Positions 1-9,600 of a DNA stretch of 64,000 nt are shown one piece after another; the first letter of the stretch is position 1, and every line of letters starts with the position of its first letter. The notes beneath the pieces were generated by a model that saw only the letters and a program-made list of their open reading frames with translations, did not search any database and was not told the origin of the DNA. Origin of the DNA: Capilliphycus salinus (lineage in GTDB: Bacteria; Cyanobacteriota; Cyanobacteriia; Cyanobacteriales; Microcoleaceae); contig NZ_CP178543.1 of the NCBI RefSeq assembly GCF_047276495.1, positions 6,138,001 to 6,202,000 on the forward strand. Direction: 5' to 3'. The translations under genes and the position numbers were made by a program.

Positions 1-640
1 CGACAACGATCGCCAGTTCTGTACTGTCAAATTCGAGGTCGGCTATGATCGCAGCTTCCGATGACGAAAACTGTTGAAGTTGATTTTTTAAAGTGCGAAT
101 CAGCGCAAAACTACTCACTTCTATAACATCTATTTTCAGTTCGGCTTGTTCAAACGTTTCTAAATAAGTATTGGTAACTTCTTTGCGGGTTGCCACTAAC
201 AACACCTGCATTTTTTCGATGCCGTCTTCATCAACAAACATCCCCAATTTCTGATAGTCAACGTCGGCTTCTTCCCGAGAAAAAGGCAAATAAAGTCCGG
301 CTTCGGCATTCATATAATCTTTGAGTTCTTCTTCGTTGAGTTCGGCCGGAACTGAAATTAAACGGGTGACGGCTTCCCGTCCGGGGATGGCGGTTGCGAC
401 CCGTTTTGTTTTAATATTTTTATCGGCTAACGTAGACTGAATTAACTCCGCCATTGTCGGCGTATCAATAATCTGCCCGTCTTGAACCACATCTTCCGGC
501 ACGGGAGTTGAGGCAATATTCACTAATTTTAAATCATTCCCTTTTTTTCGCAGTTCAACGATATGAATTCGTTCCGATGCCAACTCAATCCCAATCCCTG
601 GTTTTTTCCCGGAAAAAAGACCCTTAAAAAAGCTGACCAT
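1..640 (-). CDS. pilM: Type IV pilus assembly protein PilM (5' part; 3' end lies outside the window)
   Basis: Reading the minus strand from the ATG at 638-640 gives 213 uninterrupted codons to the window edge. The start MVSFFKGLFSGKKPGIGIELASE, with the phosphate-1-like GIGIEL segment, followed by a run ending in IPGREAVTRLISVP, is typical of the actin-like PilM ATPase. PilM sits on the cytoplasmic side of the type IV pilus machine and binds the N terminus of PilN, linking the PilN/PilO inner-membrane platform to the motor; in cyanobacteria this serves motility and DNA uptake. PilM proteins are usually about 350-380 residues, so some 40 percent is missing here. pilN, pilO and pilQ would be expected just to the left. 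No strong ribosome binding site is seen before the ATG. Confidence 0.88.
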   Translation of the reverse strand, partial: MVSFFKGLFSGKKPGIGIELASERIHIVELRKKGNDLKLVNIASTPVPEDVVQDGQIIDTPTMAELIQSTLADKNIKTKRVATAIPGREAVTRLISVPAELNEEELKDYMNAEAGLYLPFSREEADVDYQKLGMFVDEDGIEKMQVLLVATRKEVTNTYLETFEQAELKIDVIEVSSFALIRTLKNQLQQFSSSEAAIIADLEFDSTELAIVV

Positions 641-971
641 AGTTGTTATTTTGAACCGTTTTTTTGAGTTTAAATTGGACAAGACGCGCGGGGGCGCGTC
701 TACAGAGAAGTTTTGTAGGAGCGGGTTCTGCGGAAATCTATGTTTCCTACAAATAACCGTGCATTTCCCGCCCCTTTTCAGTCACCGCCTCACCCGTTTT
801 TTCAGTTTTCAGTTATCAGTAACCTCACAATTTATTCTGAGGAGGGGGAGGGTTTATATCAGTTATTTGTGAGTAACAAACATCATTACAGAACCCGCCC
901 CTACCAACCCGACTCTTGAACTTTTGAAGATGATCTCACGACTTCATAAACCCGCCCTCTTTGCCCTTAAA
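641..971. repeat. Spacer with GC-rich palindromic dispersed repeats
   Basis: No gene is supported here. The stretch holds a short palindrome (GACGCGCGGGGGCGCGTC at 680-697) and at least one copy of the dispersed family whose ends read GGAGCGGGTT and AACCCGCCCC. The inner text (TCAGTTATYTGTGAGTAACA, about 858-878) recurs in the array at 60,550-60,910. It separates the divergent-looking pilM leader from the 3' end of the S9 peptidase. Confidence 0.6.
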
Positions 972-1023
972 TTAAGTAAAAGATTGAACGATACCGGAAT
1001 GACCGGAAATTTCATTAATCGGT

Positions 1024-2877
1024 TCAAACCGACCGCCCAAATACTTGGCGAGAAATTCTTCGGCGATCGCATAGAAATGTAACCGATTTTCCGGGGCGGG
1101 CGAACCCATGCCCTTCATCGGTATACAAAACGTATTCTACAGGCTTTCCGGCTTGTTTCATCGCTTCAACAATTTGTTCGCTTTCGGGTTGTTTCACCCG
1201 AGGATCGTTCGCCCCTTGTCCGATCAACAGAGGTTTTTCAATTCGATCGACAAAAAATAAAGGCGATCGCGACTTCAAAAACTCCTCCTCTGTCTCCAGA
1301 TTACCCACCCGATGATAAAAATTAGCACGAATGGGTTCCCAATAAGGCGGAATACTCTGCATCAGGGTAATCAAATTACTCGGGCCAACAATATCCACCC
1401 CACAAGCAAACACATCGGGGGTAAACGTCAACCCCACCAGCGTGGCATAACCGCCATAAGATCCGCCCATAATCGCTATTTTATCCCGTTGGGCGATATT
1501 ATTTTCGATCAACCAATTGACGCCATCAATTAAATCATCGTGCATTTTCCCCGCCCATTCCCGGTTGGCCGCATTCACAAAGGCTTTCCCGTAGCCGGTA
1601 GACCCCCGGAAATTTAGCTGCAACACCGCATAACCCCGGTTGGCCAACCACTGCGCCTCGGAGTCGTAGCCCCAAACATCTCGCGCCCAGGGTCCGCCAT
1701 GCACTAACATCACGGCGGGAACCGGTGTAGAAACCCCAACGGGTTTGGTGAGGTAGCCGTGAATGGTTAACCCATCTCGCGCCGCGAAAGACATCGGTTC
1801 CATCGGGGCGAGTTGCAAGCCTTCTAACTGGGGTTTGTTGGTAAATAGAAACGTATGACTTTTTGAAGCGCGATCGTAAACGTAATAAGAAACCGGACCG
1901 TCATCATCGACAAAACTCACCAACCATTTCTCATCGCTTAAAATGCGGCGAATGCCAAACTCGCCGGGACGAATGGCTTTAATGGCTTCGATGTCGGCTT
2001 CAATGTCGGGGTCGAGAATGCGCCACTCTTGCTTATCTTTATAAAAAGAAACCGCTTGCAGTTTGAGTGTAGTCGGGTGGGCGAGGACTCCGCCGACATC
2101 ATACTCGGGATCTTCGGCGATCGCGGTTTCGGTGCGTGTTGCTAGGTCAAATGCAATTAAACGTTCGGCGTTGGCGTCGTGATTTCCGACAATATACAGG
2201 GTGTTGCCGTCGTTGGAAAAGAAATAGGCCCCGCCTTCTTCGTCCGGTCCCCAGTGGCGCAGGGTTTCCCAAGCGCGATCGGGGGTTTCCCGATACAACA
2301 AATCATAACCGCCGTCGGGGGTTGTTGCGGTGGCGGCGCGAATTTGTAACTGGCTGTCTGCGGTCCAACTGACTATATTTCCGGGGTTTTCGGTGTAAAA
2401 TTCGACGGCGCCGGTGTTGAGGTTAACCCGATAAACGTCGAAGACTTGGGGGTTTTTCAGGTTCATCCCCACTAAGATTTCTTCGGGGAAGTTATGATCG
2501 AGATCGACGACTTGCGCCAGCACGCCTTGAAATGGCGTTAAGTCGCGGACGATATTAGATTGAATGTCTACTAGATAGAGGTGCCAGTTTTCGTCCCCGT
2601 CTGAGTCTTGCGCGTAGATCAGTTTATCGGGGCTATAGGTCCAGAAAAAGGCGCGAATCCCCCGTTTTTTGTCTGCGGTGAGTTGGCGCGCGTCTTCTTG
2701 GCCGACGGTTTGCAACCACACCTGAAGCACGTTTTTTTCGTCCGGGGCGATGTAGGCGAGATATTTGCCATCGGGCGATAAAGACGGGCTGGTGCGTTCG
2801 GGGTTCCCAAAGAGTATATCGCGGGAAATTAAAGGCGGAAGTTGGGTTTCTGTCTGTTGGGCTGTTGCTGTGGTCAT
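1024..2877 (-). CDS. S9 family (prolyl oligopeptidase-like) peptidase with frameshifted C terminus
   Basis: A serine peptidase of the prolyl oligopeptidase/acylaminoacyl-peptidase family: an N-terminal beta-propeller-like part (WD/PD40-type repeats such as LSPDGKYLAYI near residue 35) and a C-terminal alpha/beta-hydrolase domain. The nucleophile is in GGSYGGYA (Ser about 473), the acid in GANDPRVK (about 558) and the base in DEGHGF (about 591), so the triad is complete. It would cleave short peptides, probably in the cytoplasm because no signal peptide is visible. After HGFARP the frame is lost: the other frame continues ENRLHFYAIAEEFLAKYLGG to a TAA at 972-974, as expected for the family, so one extra base near 1091-1098 replaces the last ~39 residues with unrelated ones. 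Confidence 0.85.
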   Translation of the reverse strand: MTTATAQQTETQLPPLISRDILFGNPERTSPSLSPDGKYLAYIAPDEKNVLQVWLQTVGQEDARQLTADKKRGIRAFFWTYSPDKLIYAQDSDGDENWHLYLVDIQSNIVRDLTPFQGVLAQVVDLDHNFPEEILVGMNLKNPQVFDVYRVNLNTGAVEFYTENPGNIVSWTADSQLQIRAATATTPDGGYDLLYRETPDRAWETLRHWGPDEEGGAYFFSNDGNTLYIVGNHDANAERLIAFDLATRTETAIAEDPEYDVGGVLAHPTTLKLQAVSFYKDKQEWRILDPDIEADIEAIKAIRPGEFGIRRILSDEKWLVSFVDDDGPVSYYVYDRASKSHTFLFTNKPQLEGLQLAPMEPMSFAARDGLTIHGYLTKPVGVSTPVPAVMLVHGGPWARDVWGYDSEAQWLANRGYAVLQLNFRGSTGYGKAFVNAANREWAGKMHDDLIDGVNWLIENNIAQRDKIAIMGGSYGGYATLVGLTFTPDVFACGVDIVGPSNLITLMQSIPPYWEPIRANFYHRVGNLETEEEFLKSRSPLFFVDRIEKPLLIGQGANDPRVKQPESEQIVEAMKQAGKPVEYVLYTDEGHGFARPGKSVTFLCDRRRISRQVFGRSV

Positions 2878-3087
2878 AGGTTTTCTTGGTTGTCACTTTC
2901 TCTATTGTGCCTTGAAATACAGTTTCGGGGCGAACGTTGACGGGTTTGGCCAATTTTGGAGGACGGACGGGCGATCGCTTTGAAATTCATCCATTTAGAG
3001 GAAGTCACAACCGGAGTCAAGATTAATAATACGAATAGATGGTGTTATACCATTTGTTGATTTTTCGTTTTTGAGGTGGGATTTGTT

Positions 3088-3366
3088 ATGGAAATGATCT
3101 GTGCAAATATGAAAGAAAATATTCCTTTTCTGATTTTAACGTTGCGCCAACGTTTGGGTCTTTCTCAAGAAAAATTGGCGGCAAAACTGGGGGTTTCTTT
3201 TCAAACCGTTAACCGTTGGGAGCGGGGTCATACTCAACCGTCTCAATTGGCGCTTCATGCGATCAAACAAAAGTTGATTGAGATGGACGAGGACGGGGCT
3301 GATTTATTGGATTTGTATTTTCAGCCGGAATCTCATAAAATCTCCGATCATAATTTTAACAATTAA
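3088..3366 (+). CDS. XRE-family helix-turn-helix regulator, small
   Basis: A protein of 92 residues made almost entirely of one Cro/C1-type helix-turn-helix: LRQRLGLSQEKLAAKLGVSF followed by QTVNRWERGHTQPS. The pattern LSQEKLA...VNRWERG is the classic helix 2 / recognition helix signature. I place the start at the ATG at 3088 because GAGGTGG lies at a good distance upstream (3073-3079); a GTG at 3076 is in frame and would add four residues. It probably binds DNA as a dimer. Its neighbours do not point to a target; it stands alone between the S9 peptidase and ppsA, on the ppsA strand with a 168-bp gap, so regulation of ppsA is possible but not shown. Confidence 0.8.
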   Translation: MEMICANMKENIPFLILTLRQRLGLSQEKLAAKLGVSFQTVNRWERGHTQPSQLALHAIKQKLIEMDEDGADLLDLYFQPESHKISDHNFNN

Positions 3367-3534
3367 AACGGTAAAATTTGAGGGTGAGTATGATATTTTT
3401 TTGGCTTTTTATCGGCATCGGTTCTAAAATGGGTCGGTACCGGCTATTTTTGGAAAAAGCAAAAATTTTTTCAGACGACTCTTGAATGAGATTTGTCATA
3501 ATTAAACAAAATAGTTAAAACCCAGGATAAAAAA

Positions 3535-5931
3535 ATGACAACCACTCCGGAAAACTCCTATATTCGTTGGTTTGAAACCATTGGCGTTAATGATGTTCCC
3601 ATTGTGGGCGGGAAAAATGCTTCTTTGGGAGAGATGGTCAAGTCACTCAAATCTAAAGGGATTCGAGTCCCCGATGGGTTTGCGATTACCGCTCAAACTT
3701 ACTGGCAATTTGTAGAGGCTAACAATCTTCAATCTAAAATTCTGTATCAAATAGAACAGTTTCAAAAGGGAGAAATTCCCTTAGAAAAAGCGGGAAAAAC
3801 CATTCGCCGTTTGTTAGTTCGATCCCGGTTTCCCGATGAAATTGCCGAGGCAATTCGCGAAGGTTATCGCCAACTTTCCGACCGCTATAACGTCGAAGAA
3901 GTTGACGTGGCGGTTCGCAGCAGTGCCACCGCCGAAGATTTACCCGATGCCAGTTTTGCCGGACAGCAAGAAACCTATCTTAATATTACCGGAACTGAGG
4001 AAGTTTTGGAAGCTTGCCGCAAATGTTATGCGTCTTTATTTACGGATCGGGCGATTAGTTATCGGGAAACAAAAGGCTACAATCATATGGATGTTGCCCT
4101 ATCTATTGTCATCCAAAAAATGGTGCGATCGGATAAGGCGGGTTCTGGGGTGATGTTTTCAATTGACCCGGAAACGGGTTTTCCCAATGATATTTTAATT
4201 ACTTCCGCTTGGGGTTTGGGTGAATTGGTGGTTCAAGGTTCGGTAACTCCCGATCAATATCGGGTATTTAAACCGCTGTTGAAAGAACCGAATTTTAAAC
4301 CGATTATTGAGAAAAGTTTGGGCAATAAACAGGAAAAAATGATCTATGCGATCGGCACGACTAAAACCACGCGCAACGTGCCGACTTCTCTTTATGAATT
4401 ACAGTCGTTTGTGTTGGATGATGATGAGGTTTTACAGCTTGCAAAATGGGCGACGGTGATTGAAGATCACTATAAATGTCCGATGGATATTGAATGGGCA
4501 AAAGATGGCGATACCGGCGAATTATACGTGGTTCAAGCCCGCCCCGAAACGGTACAATCTCAAAAACAGGCGGGTACTTTAAAAACTTATTCTTTGACTC
4601 AACAAAGCGATCGCTTATTGGTGGGGTTGAGTGTTGGGGATGCTATAGCCAGCGGAAAGGTTTGTTTAATTCGTAATGTTACTGATATTGAAAAGTTTGT
4701 CGAGGGAACAATTTTGGTAACAGAAATGACCGATCCCGATTGGGTTCCGATTATGAAAAAAGCGGCGGGAATTGTTACCGATCACGGCGGAAGAACTTGT
4801 CACGCCGCTATTATCAGTCGGGAATTAGGAATTCCGGCAATTGTTGGCACCGGAAAAGCAACGGAACTGTTAGAAGCCGGACAAGAAGTGACCGTTTCTT
4901 GTGCCGAAGGTGAGGAAGGATATATTTATAAAGGGCTGTTAGAATTCGAGTCAAAAGAAGTAAGTTTGTTGGATGTTCCGCCGACAAAAACTAAGATTAT
5001 GATGAATATTGGTAGCCCTTCTGCGGCGTTTCGCTGGTGGCAATTACCCGCCGATGGAATTGGGTTAGCCCGGATGGAGTTTTTGATTAATAATATCATT
5101 AAAATTCACCCGATGGCGTTGATTCATTTTGATAAAATTAGCAATTATTCCATTCGCCACGAAATCTCACAGATGACGCACGGCTACGAAGATAAAACCG
5201 ATTATTTTGTCGATTTATTATCGCGTGGAATTGCAAAAATTGCCGCTTCTCAACATCCCAAACCTGTAATTGTGCGGATGAGCGATTTTAAAACTAACGA
5301 ATATGCGGACTTAATTGGCGGTCAACAATTTGAAAAGGTAGAAGCAAATCCGATGTTGGGTTTTCGGGGCGCTTCTCGGTATTATAGCGATCGCTATCGG
5401 GAAGGGTTTGCGTTAGAATGCAAGGCGATCAAGTACGTGCGAGAAGTGATCGGGATGGATAATGTGATTATTATGATTCCCTTTTGTCGCACGTTAAAAG
5501 AGGCGGATCGGGTGTTGGAAGTGTTAGAAAGTAATGGGTTAAAACGGGGAGAAAAGGGGTTACAGGTTTATGTGATGTGTGAACTTCCTTCTAATGTTGA
5601 ATTAGCCGATGAGTTTGCTAAACGGTTTGATGGGTTTTCCATTGGAAGTAATGATTTGACGCAGTTGGTGTTGGGAGTTGATCGGGATTCTGGCGATTTG
5701 GCGGATTTATTTGATGAACGGGATTTGGCGGTTAAACGGATGATTCAACGGTTAATTAAAACCGCCCAAGCAGCCAATCGAAAAGTCGGTATTTGCGGTC
5801 AGGCGCCAAGCGATCACCCCGATTTTGCCGATTTTTTAGTTGAAGCGGGAATTGATTCGATTTCGTTGAATCCTGACAGTATTGTTAAGGTGAAAAAACG
5901 GGTTGCTGAAGTCGAAAGCAAAATGATTTAA
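3535..5931 (+). CDS. ppsA: Phosphoenolpyruvate synthase (pyruvate, water dikinase)
   Basis: Converts pyruvate, ATP and water to phosphoenolpyruvate, AMP and phosphate in the cytoplasm, an anaplerotic/gluconeogenic step. All three domains are visible: an N-terminal ATP-grasp-type nucleotide domain (VGGKNASLGEM near residue 24; VRSSATAEDLPDASFAGQQE near 125), the swivelling phosphohistidine domain with GGRTCHAAIISRELGIPA (catalytic His about 423), and the C-terminal PEP/pyruvate TIM barrel ending with GICGQAPSDHPDF, whose Cys (about 755) is the general acid/base in the family. Length (798) matches the family norm of about 790-820. AGGA precedes the ATG by about ten bases. It is followed by a strong hairpin terminator and is probably monocistronic. 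Confidence 0.95.
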   Translation: MTTTPENSYIRWFETIGVNDVPIVGGKNASLGEMVKSLKSKGIRVPDGFAITAQTYWQFVEANNLQSKILYQIEQFQKGEIPLEKAGKTIRRLLVRSRFPDEIAEAIREGYRQLSDRYNVEEVDVAVRSSATAEDLPDASFAGQQETYLNITGTEEVLEACRKCYASLFTDRAISYRETKGYNHMDVALSIVIQKMVRSDKAGSGVMFSIDPETGFPNDILITSAWGLGELVVQGSVTPDQYRVFKPLLKEPNFKPIIEKSLGNKQEKMIYAIGTTKTTRNVPTSLYELQSFVLDDDEVLQLAKWATVIEDHYKCPMDIEWAKDGDTGELYVVQARPETVQSQKQAGTLKTYSLTQQSDRLLVGLSVGDAIASGKVCLIRNVTDIEKFVEGTILVTEMTDPDWVPIMKKAAGIVTDHGGRTCHAAIISRELGIPAIVGTGKATELLEAGQEVTVSCAEGEEGYIYKGLLEFESKEVSLLDVPPTKTKIMMNIGSPSAAFRWWQLPADGIGLARMEFLINNIIKIHPMALIHFDKISNYSIRHEISQMTHGYEDKTDYFVDLLSRGIAKIAASQHPKPVIVRMSDFKTNEYADLIGGQQFEKVEANPMLGFRGASRYYSDRYREGFALECKAIKYVREVIGMDNVIIMIPFCRTLKEADRVLEVLESNGLKRGEKGLQVYVMCELPSNVELADEFAKRFDGFSIGSNDLTQLVLGVDRDSGDLADLFDERDLAVKRMIQRLIKTAQAANRKVGICGQAPSDHPDFADFLVEAGIDSISLNPDSIVKVKKRVAEVESKMI

Positions 5932-5976
5932 CCTCAACATTTGGGTGGGTGACAGCCAAAAATTGATCCACAAGTC

Positions 5977-6010
5977 AAAAACCCGGTTTATTCGAGAAAC
6001 CGGGTTTTTT
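5977..6010 (+). terminator. Rho-independent terminator after ppsA
   Basis: An AAAACCCGGTTT arm pairs with AAACCGGGTTTT across a TATTCGAG-type loop and ends in a T-run. The hairpin lies 46 bases after the ppsA stop. GGGTGGGTG (5943-5951) and CACCCACC (6015-6022) could form an outer stem. The same ACCCGGTTT hairpin appears twice near 20,700-20,840. Confidence 0.75.
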
Positions 6011-6123
6011 AGTAACACCCACCAAACAATTGAAGTGAGGTCAACAAATATCATTTAAAGGTTAGTGGGAAAAGGTGTCCCGTCAGGGACTATTTATTAA
6101 TTGATCGGGATTGGGAAAAAGGT

Positions 6124-6625
6124 CAACGCAACCCCCTCAACACCTCATCGGTCAACGGATTTTCACCCTTTTTCAGAGACTCTATCCAACCTTTTCGCTG
6201 TGCTTTATTCTCCTCATTATTCGTCAATTCATTGAGATCCCCCCGCGAACGCCACCCCCCTTATTAAGGGGGGAAGGGGGGGATCAACCCTAACGCAACC
6301 CTTCCAACACCTCATCGGTAAACGGATTTTCACCCTTTTTCAGAGACTCTATCCAACCTTTTCGTTGTGCTTTATTCTCCTCATCATTCGTCAATTCATT
6401 GAGATCCCCCCGCGAACGCCACCCCCCTTATTAAGGGGGGAAGGGGGGGATCAACCCTAACGCAACCCCCTCAACACCTCATCGGTAAACGGATTTTCAC
6501 CTTTTTTCAGAGACTCTATCCAACCTTTTCGCCGTGCTTTATCCTCCTCATCATTCGTCAATTCATTGAGATCCCCCCGCGAACGCCACCCCCCTTATTA
6601 AGGGGGGAAGGGGGGGATCAACCCT
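6124..6625. repeat. Three tandem ~167-bp copies of the 3' end of the AAA-WD40-TPR gene
   Basis: AACGCAACC...CTCATCGGT starts at 6124, 6292, 6459 and, inside the gene, 6626, so the period is 167-168 bp. Each unit carries, on the minus strand, the last ~36 codons and stop of the upstream gene (ending TDEVLxGLR) plus ~55 bp containing a palindrome GATCCCCCC...TTAATAAGG...GGGGGGATC. Homology with the gene breaks near 6734. The copies differ by scattered substitutions (for example GEN against GKN) but keep the stop. Together with the terminator, this accounts for the 690 bases between ppsA and the next gene. Confidence 0.85.
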
Positions 6626-9600
6626 AACGCAACCCTTCCAACACCTCATCGGTAAACGGATTTTTACCCTTTTTCAGAGACTCTATCCAACCTTTTCGTT
6701 GTGCTTTATCCTCCTCATCATTCGTCCATTCAACGAACTTTTCAAAATCCTTAATCGCCCCCTCAAAATCACCCGTTAACGCCCTGGCAACACCCCGACT
6801 ATTGATAAAACGTTCATCTTTAGGCGTGAGTTTAACGGCATTTTCACAGGCAAACATCACCTTCTCAGCTTGTTTATTCAGGCTACCATTCCAACAGAGT
6901 GTATTCCAAGAACTAGCAGAAATTTCATTAGCATCTAATTTTTGAGCCTTTTCAAACTGAGCTAATGCCTCATCTATTTTACCCTTTTCTGCTAAATCCC
7001 TTCCTTCCGAAATCGAAGCGATCGCATTGGCTTTATTCTCCGGGTTAAACGTTAAACTGGGGTCAAATTCTAACGCCGTTTGAAACGCTAAAATTGCTTC
7101 ATCAACTTTATCATTCCATGCCAACGACTCTCCTCTTTCGACTAAAATTTTTGCCGAACTTAAACTAAAGTTAGGGTCAAGTTTAACGGCCTGTTTAAAC
7201 CGATCAACCACATCTTTAATATCATCGTCTTCTGCTGACTGTTCGCCCTGCAAAAACCAAGCCGTTGCCGAAGCTTCTACCCCACAAAGACGTCGGTCTT
7301 CTTCGGTGACATTGGGGTTATTTTTCAGGTAGTCACTCACCACTGTACAACCTTCTGCGATCAGGTCATCCAGATGAACGTTCCACAGTTTCACCGTCTT
7401 GTCACTACTCGCGGAGGCAATCAATTCCCCATTCGGGCTGAATGCCACAGCGTTGACAGAACTCTCATGCCCCTCCAAAGTCTTCACCAATGTGCCATCG
7501 GGCTTCCACAGTTTCACCGTCTTGTCAAAACTCGCGGAGGCAATCATTTCCCCGTCTCTGCTGAATGCCACAGCGTTGACCCTATCCTCATGCCCCTGCA
7601 AAGTCTTCACCAAGATGCCCTCGGGCTTCCACAGTTTCACGGTGTTGTCAAAACTCGCGGAGGCAATCATATCCCCATTCGGGCTGAATGCCACAGCGTA
7701 GACAGTATTCTCATGCCCCTCCAAAGTCTTCACCAATGTGCCATCGGGCTTCCACAGTTTCACGGTGTTGTCAAAACTCGCGGAGGCAATCATTTCCCCG
7801 TCTCTGCTGAATGCCACAGCGTTGACCCTATCCTCATGCCCCTGCAAAGTCTTCACCAAGATGCCCTCGGGCTTCCACAGTTTCACGGTGTTGTCAAAAC
7901 TCGCGGAGGCAATCATTTCCCCGTCTCTGCTGAATGCCACACCGAAGACCTCATTCTCATGCCCCTCCAAAGTCTTCACCAAGATGCCCTCGGGCTTCCA
8001 CAGTTTCACCGTGTTGTCAAAACTCGCGGAGGCAATCATTTCCCCGTCTCTGCTGAATGCCACACCGAAGACCTCATTCTCATGCCCCTCCAAAGTCTTC
8101 ACCAAGATGCCCTCGGGCTTCCACAGTTTCACCGTCTTGTCAACACTCGCGGAGGCAATCATTTCCCCGTCTCTGCTGAATGCCACACCGAAGACCTCAT
8201 TCTCATGCCCCTCCAAAGTCTTCACCAATGTGCCATCGGGCTTCCACAGTTTCACCGTCTTGTCAAAACTCGCGGAGGCAATCATTTCCCCGTCTCTGCT
8301 GAATGCCACAGCGTTGACCCTATCCTCATGCCCCTGCAAAGTCTTCACCAAAGTGCCATCGGGCTTCCACAGTTTCACGGTGTTGTCAAAACTCGCGGAG
8401 GCAATCATATCCCCGTCTCTGCTGAATGCCACACCATTGACATCATACCGATGCCCCGGCAAAGTCTTCACCAAAGTGCCATCGGGCTTCCACAGTTTCA
8501 CCGTCTTGTCATCACTCGCGGAGGCAATCATTTCCCCGTCTCTGCTGAATGCCACAGCGTTGACCCTATCCTCATGCCCCTCCAAAGTCTTCACCAAAGT
8601 GCCATCGGGCTTCCACAGTTTCACCGTCTTGTCATCACTCGCGGAGGCAATCATTTCCCCATTCGGGCTGAATGCCACACCGAAGACCTCATTCTCATGC
8701 CCCTCCAAAGTCTTCACCAATGTGCCATCGGGCTTCCACAGTTTCACCGTCTTGTCAAAACTCGCGGAGGCAATCATATCCCCATTCGGGCTGAATGCCA
8801 CACCGAAGACCCCACTCTCATGCCCCACGAAAGTCTTCACCAAAGTGCCATCGGGCTTCCACAGTTTCACCGTCTTGTCAACACTCGCGGAGGCAATCAT
8901 TTCCCCATTCGGGCTGAATGCCACACCCCAGACCCAATCCTCATGCCCCACGAAAGTCTTCACCAAAGTGCCATCGGGCTTCCACAGTTTCACCGTCTTG
9001 TCATCACTCGCAGAGGCAATCATATCCCCATTCGGGCTGAATGCCACACCCCAGACCCAATCCTCATGCCCGTTAATGCTATTCTGCTCTTGGGATCGGT
9101 CGAGAACTTCGTGAAAGACATTCATCACCGCCTCCTCTGTATTCTCTTTTGACCAGAGAGAAGTCGGTACTTTTTTCAACTCTTGGCTTGCTTTCAGTGC
9201 TTCTACAATTGATTTAAGTCCTTGCTTAGAGGAGAGTAATTCCTTTGCGATCGCACTGGTGAGACGAGCTTCTGCTAAGTTGAGATCGTTATGTGCTTGT
9301 TTTAAATTTTCATGGGCTTGTTTTAAATAAAGACCCGCGATCGCCGAAGATAAACCCAATATTCCTATCGAAATCAAAACCGAAATAATAGTGGCACGTT
9401 TTTTGGCTTTCGTTAAAACATCATTAGCTTGTTTTAAAATCTCATTGGCTTGTTTTTCTGCGGCCAATGTCGCCTGAATTTCACGTTTATCCAGTTGTTC
9501 GCTGGCCGCCAAATACTGATAATCTTGGTCGCTCAAACTTTTTCCCGTTGCCCAGGTTTTCGCCTCGGTTAACGCTTCCCCTTTCAACAACCGGGACTCA

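Noticed and set aside
651..872. Short plus-strand open frame between pilM and the S9 peptidase
   Set aside because: It runs through dispersed repeats and has no ribosome binding site or recognisable domain.
7374..9152. A 592-codon plus-strand open frame, and another of 458 codons in a second frame, opposite the WD40 repeats
   Set aside because: They are shadows of the 123-bp (multiple of three) coding repeat; the minus strand has an ATPase, WD40 and TPR protein with clear motifs.
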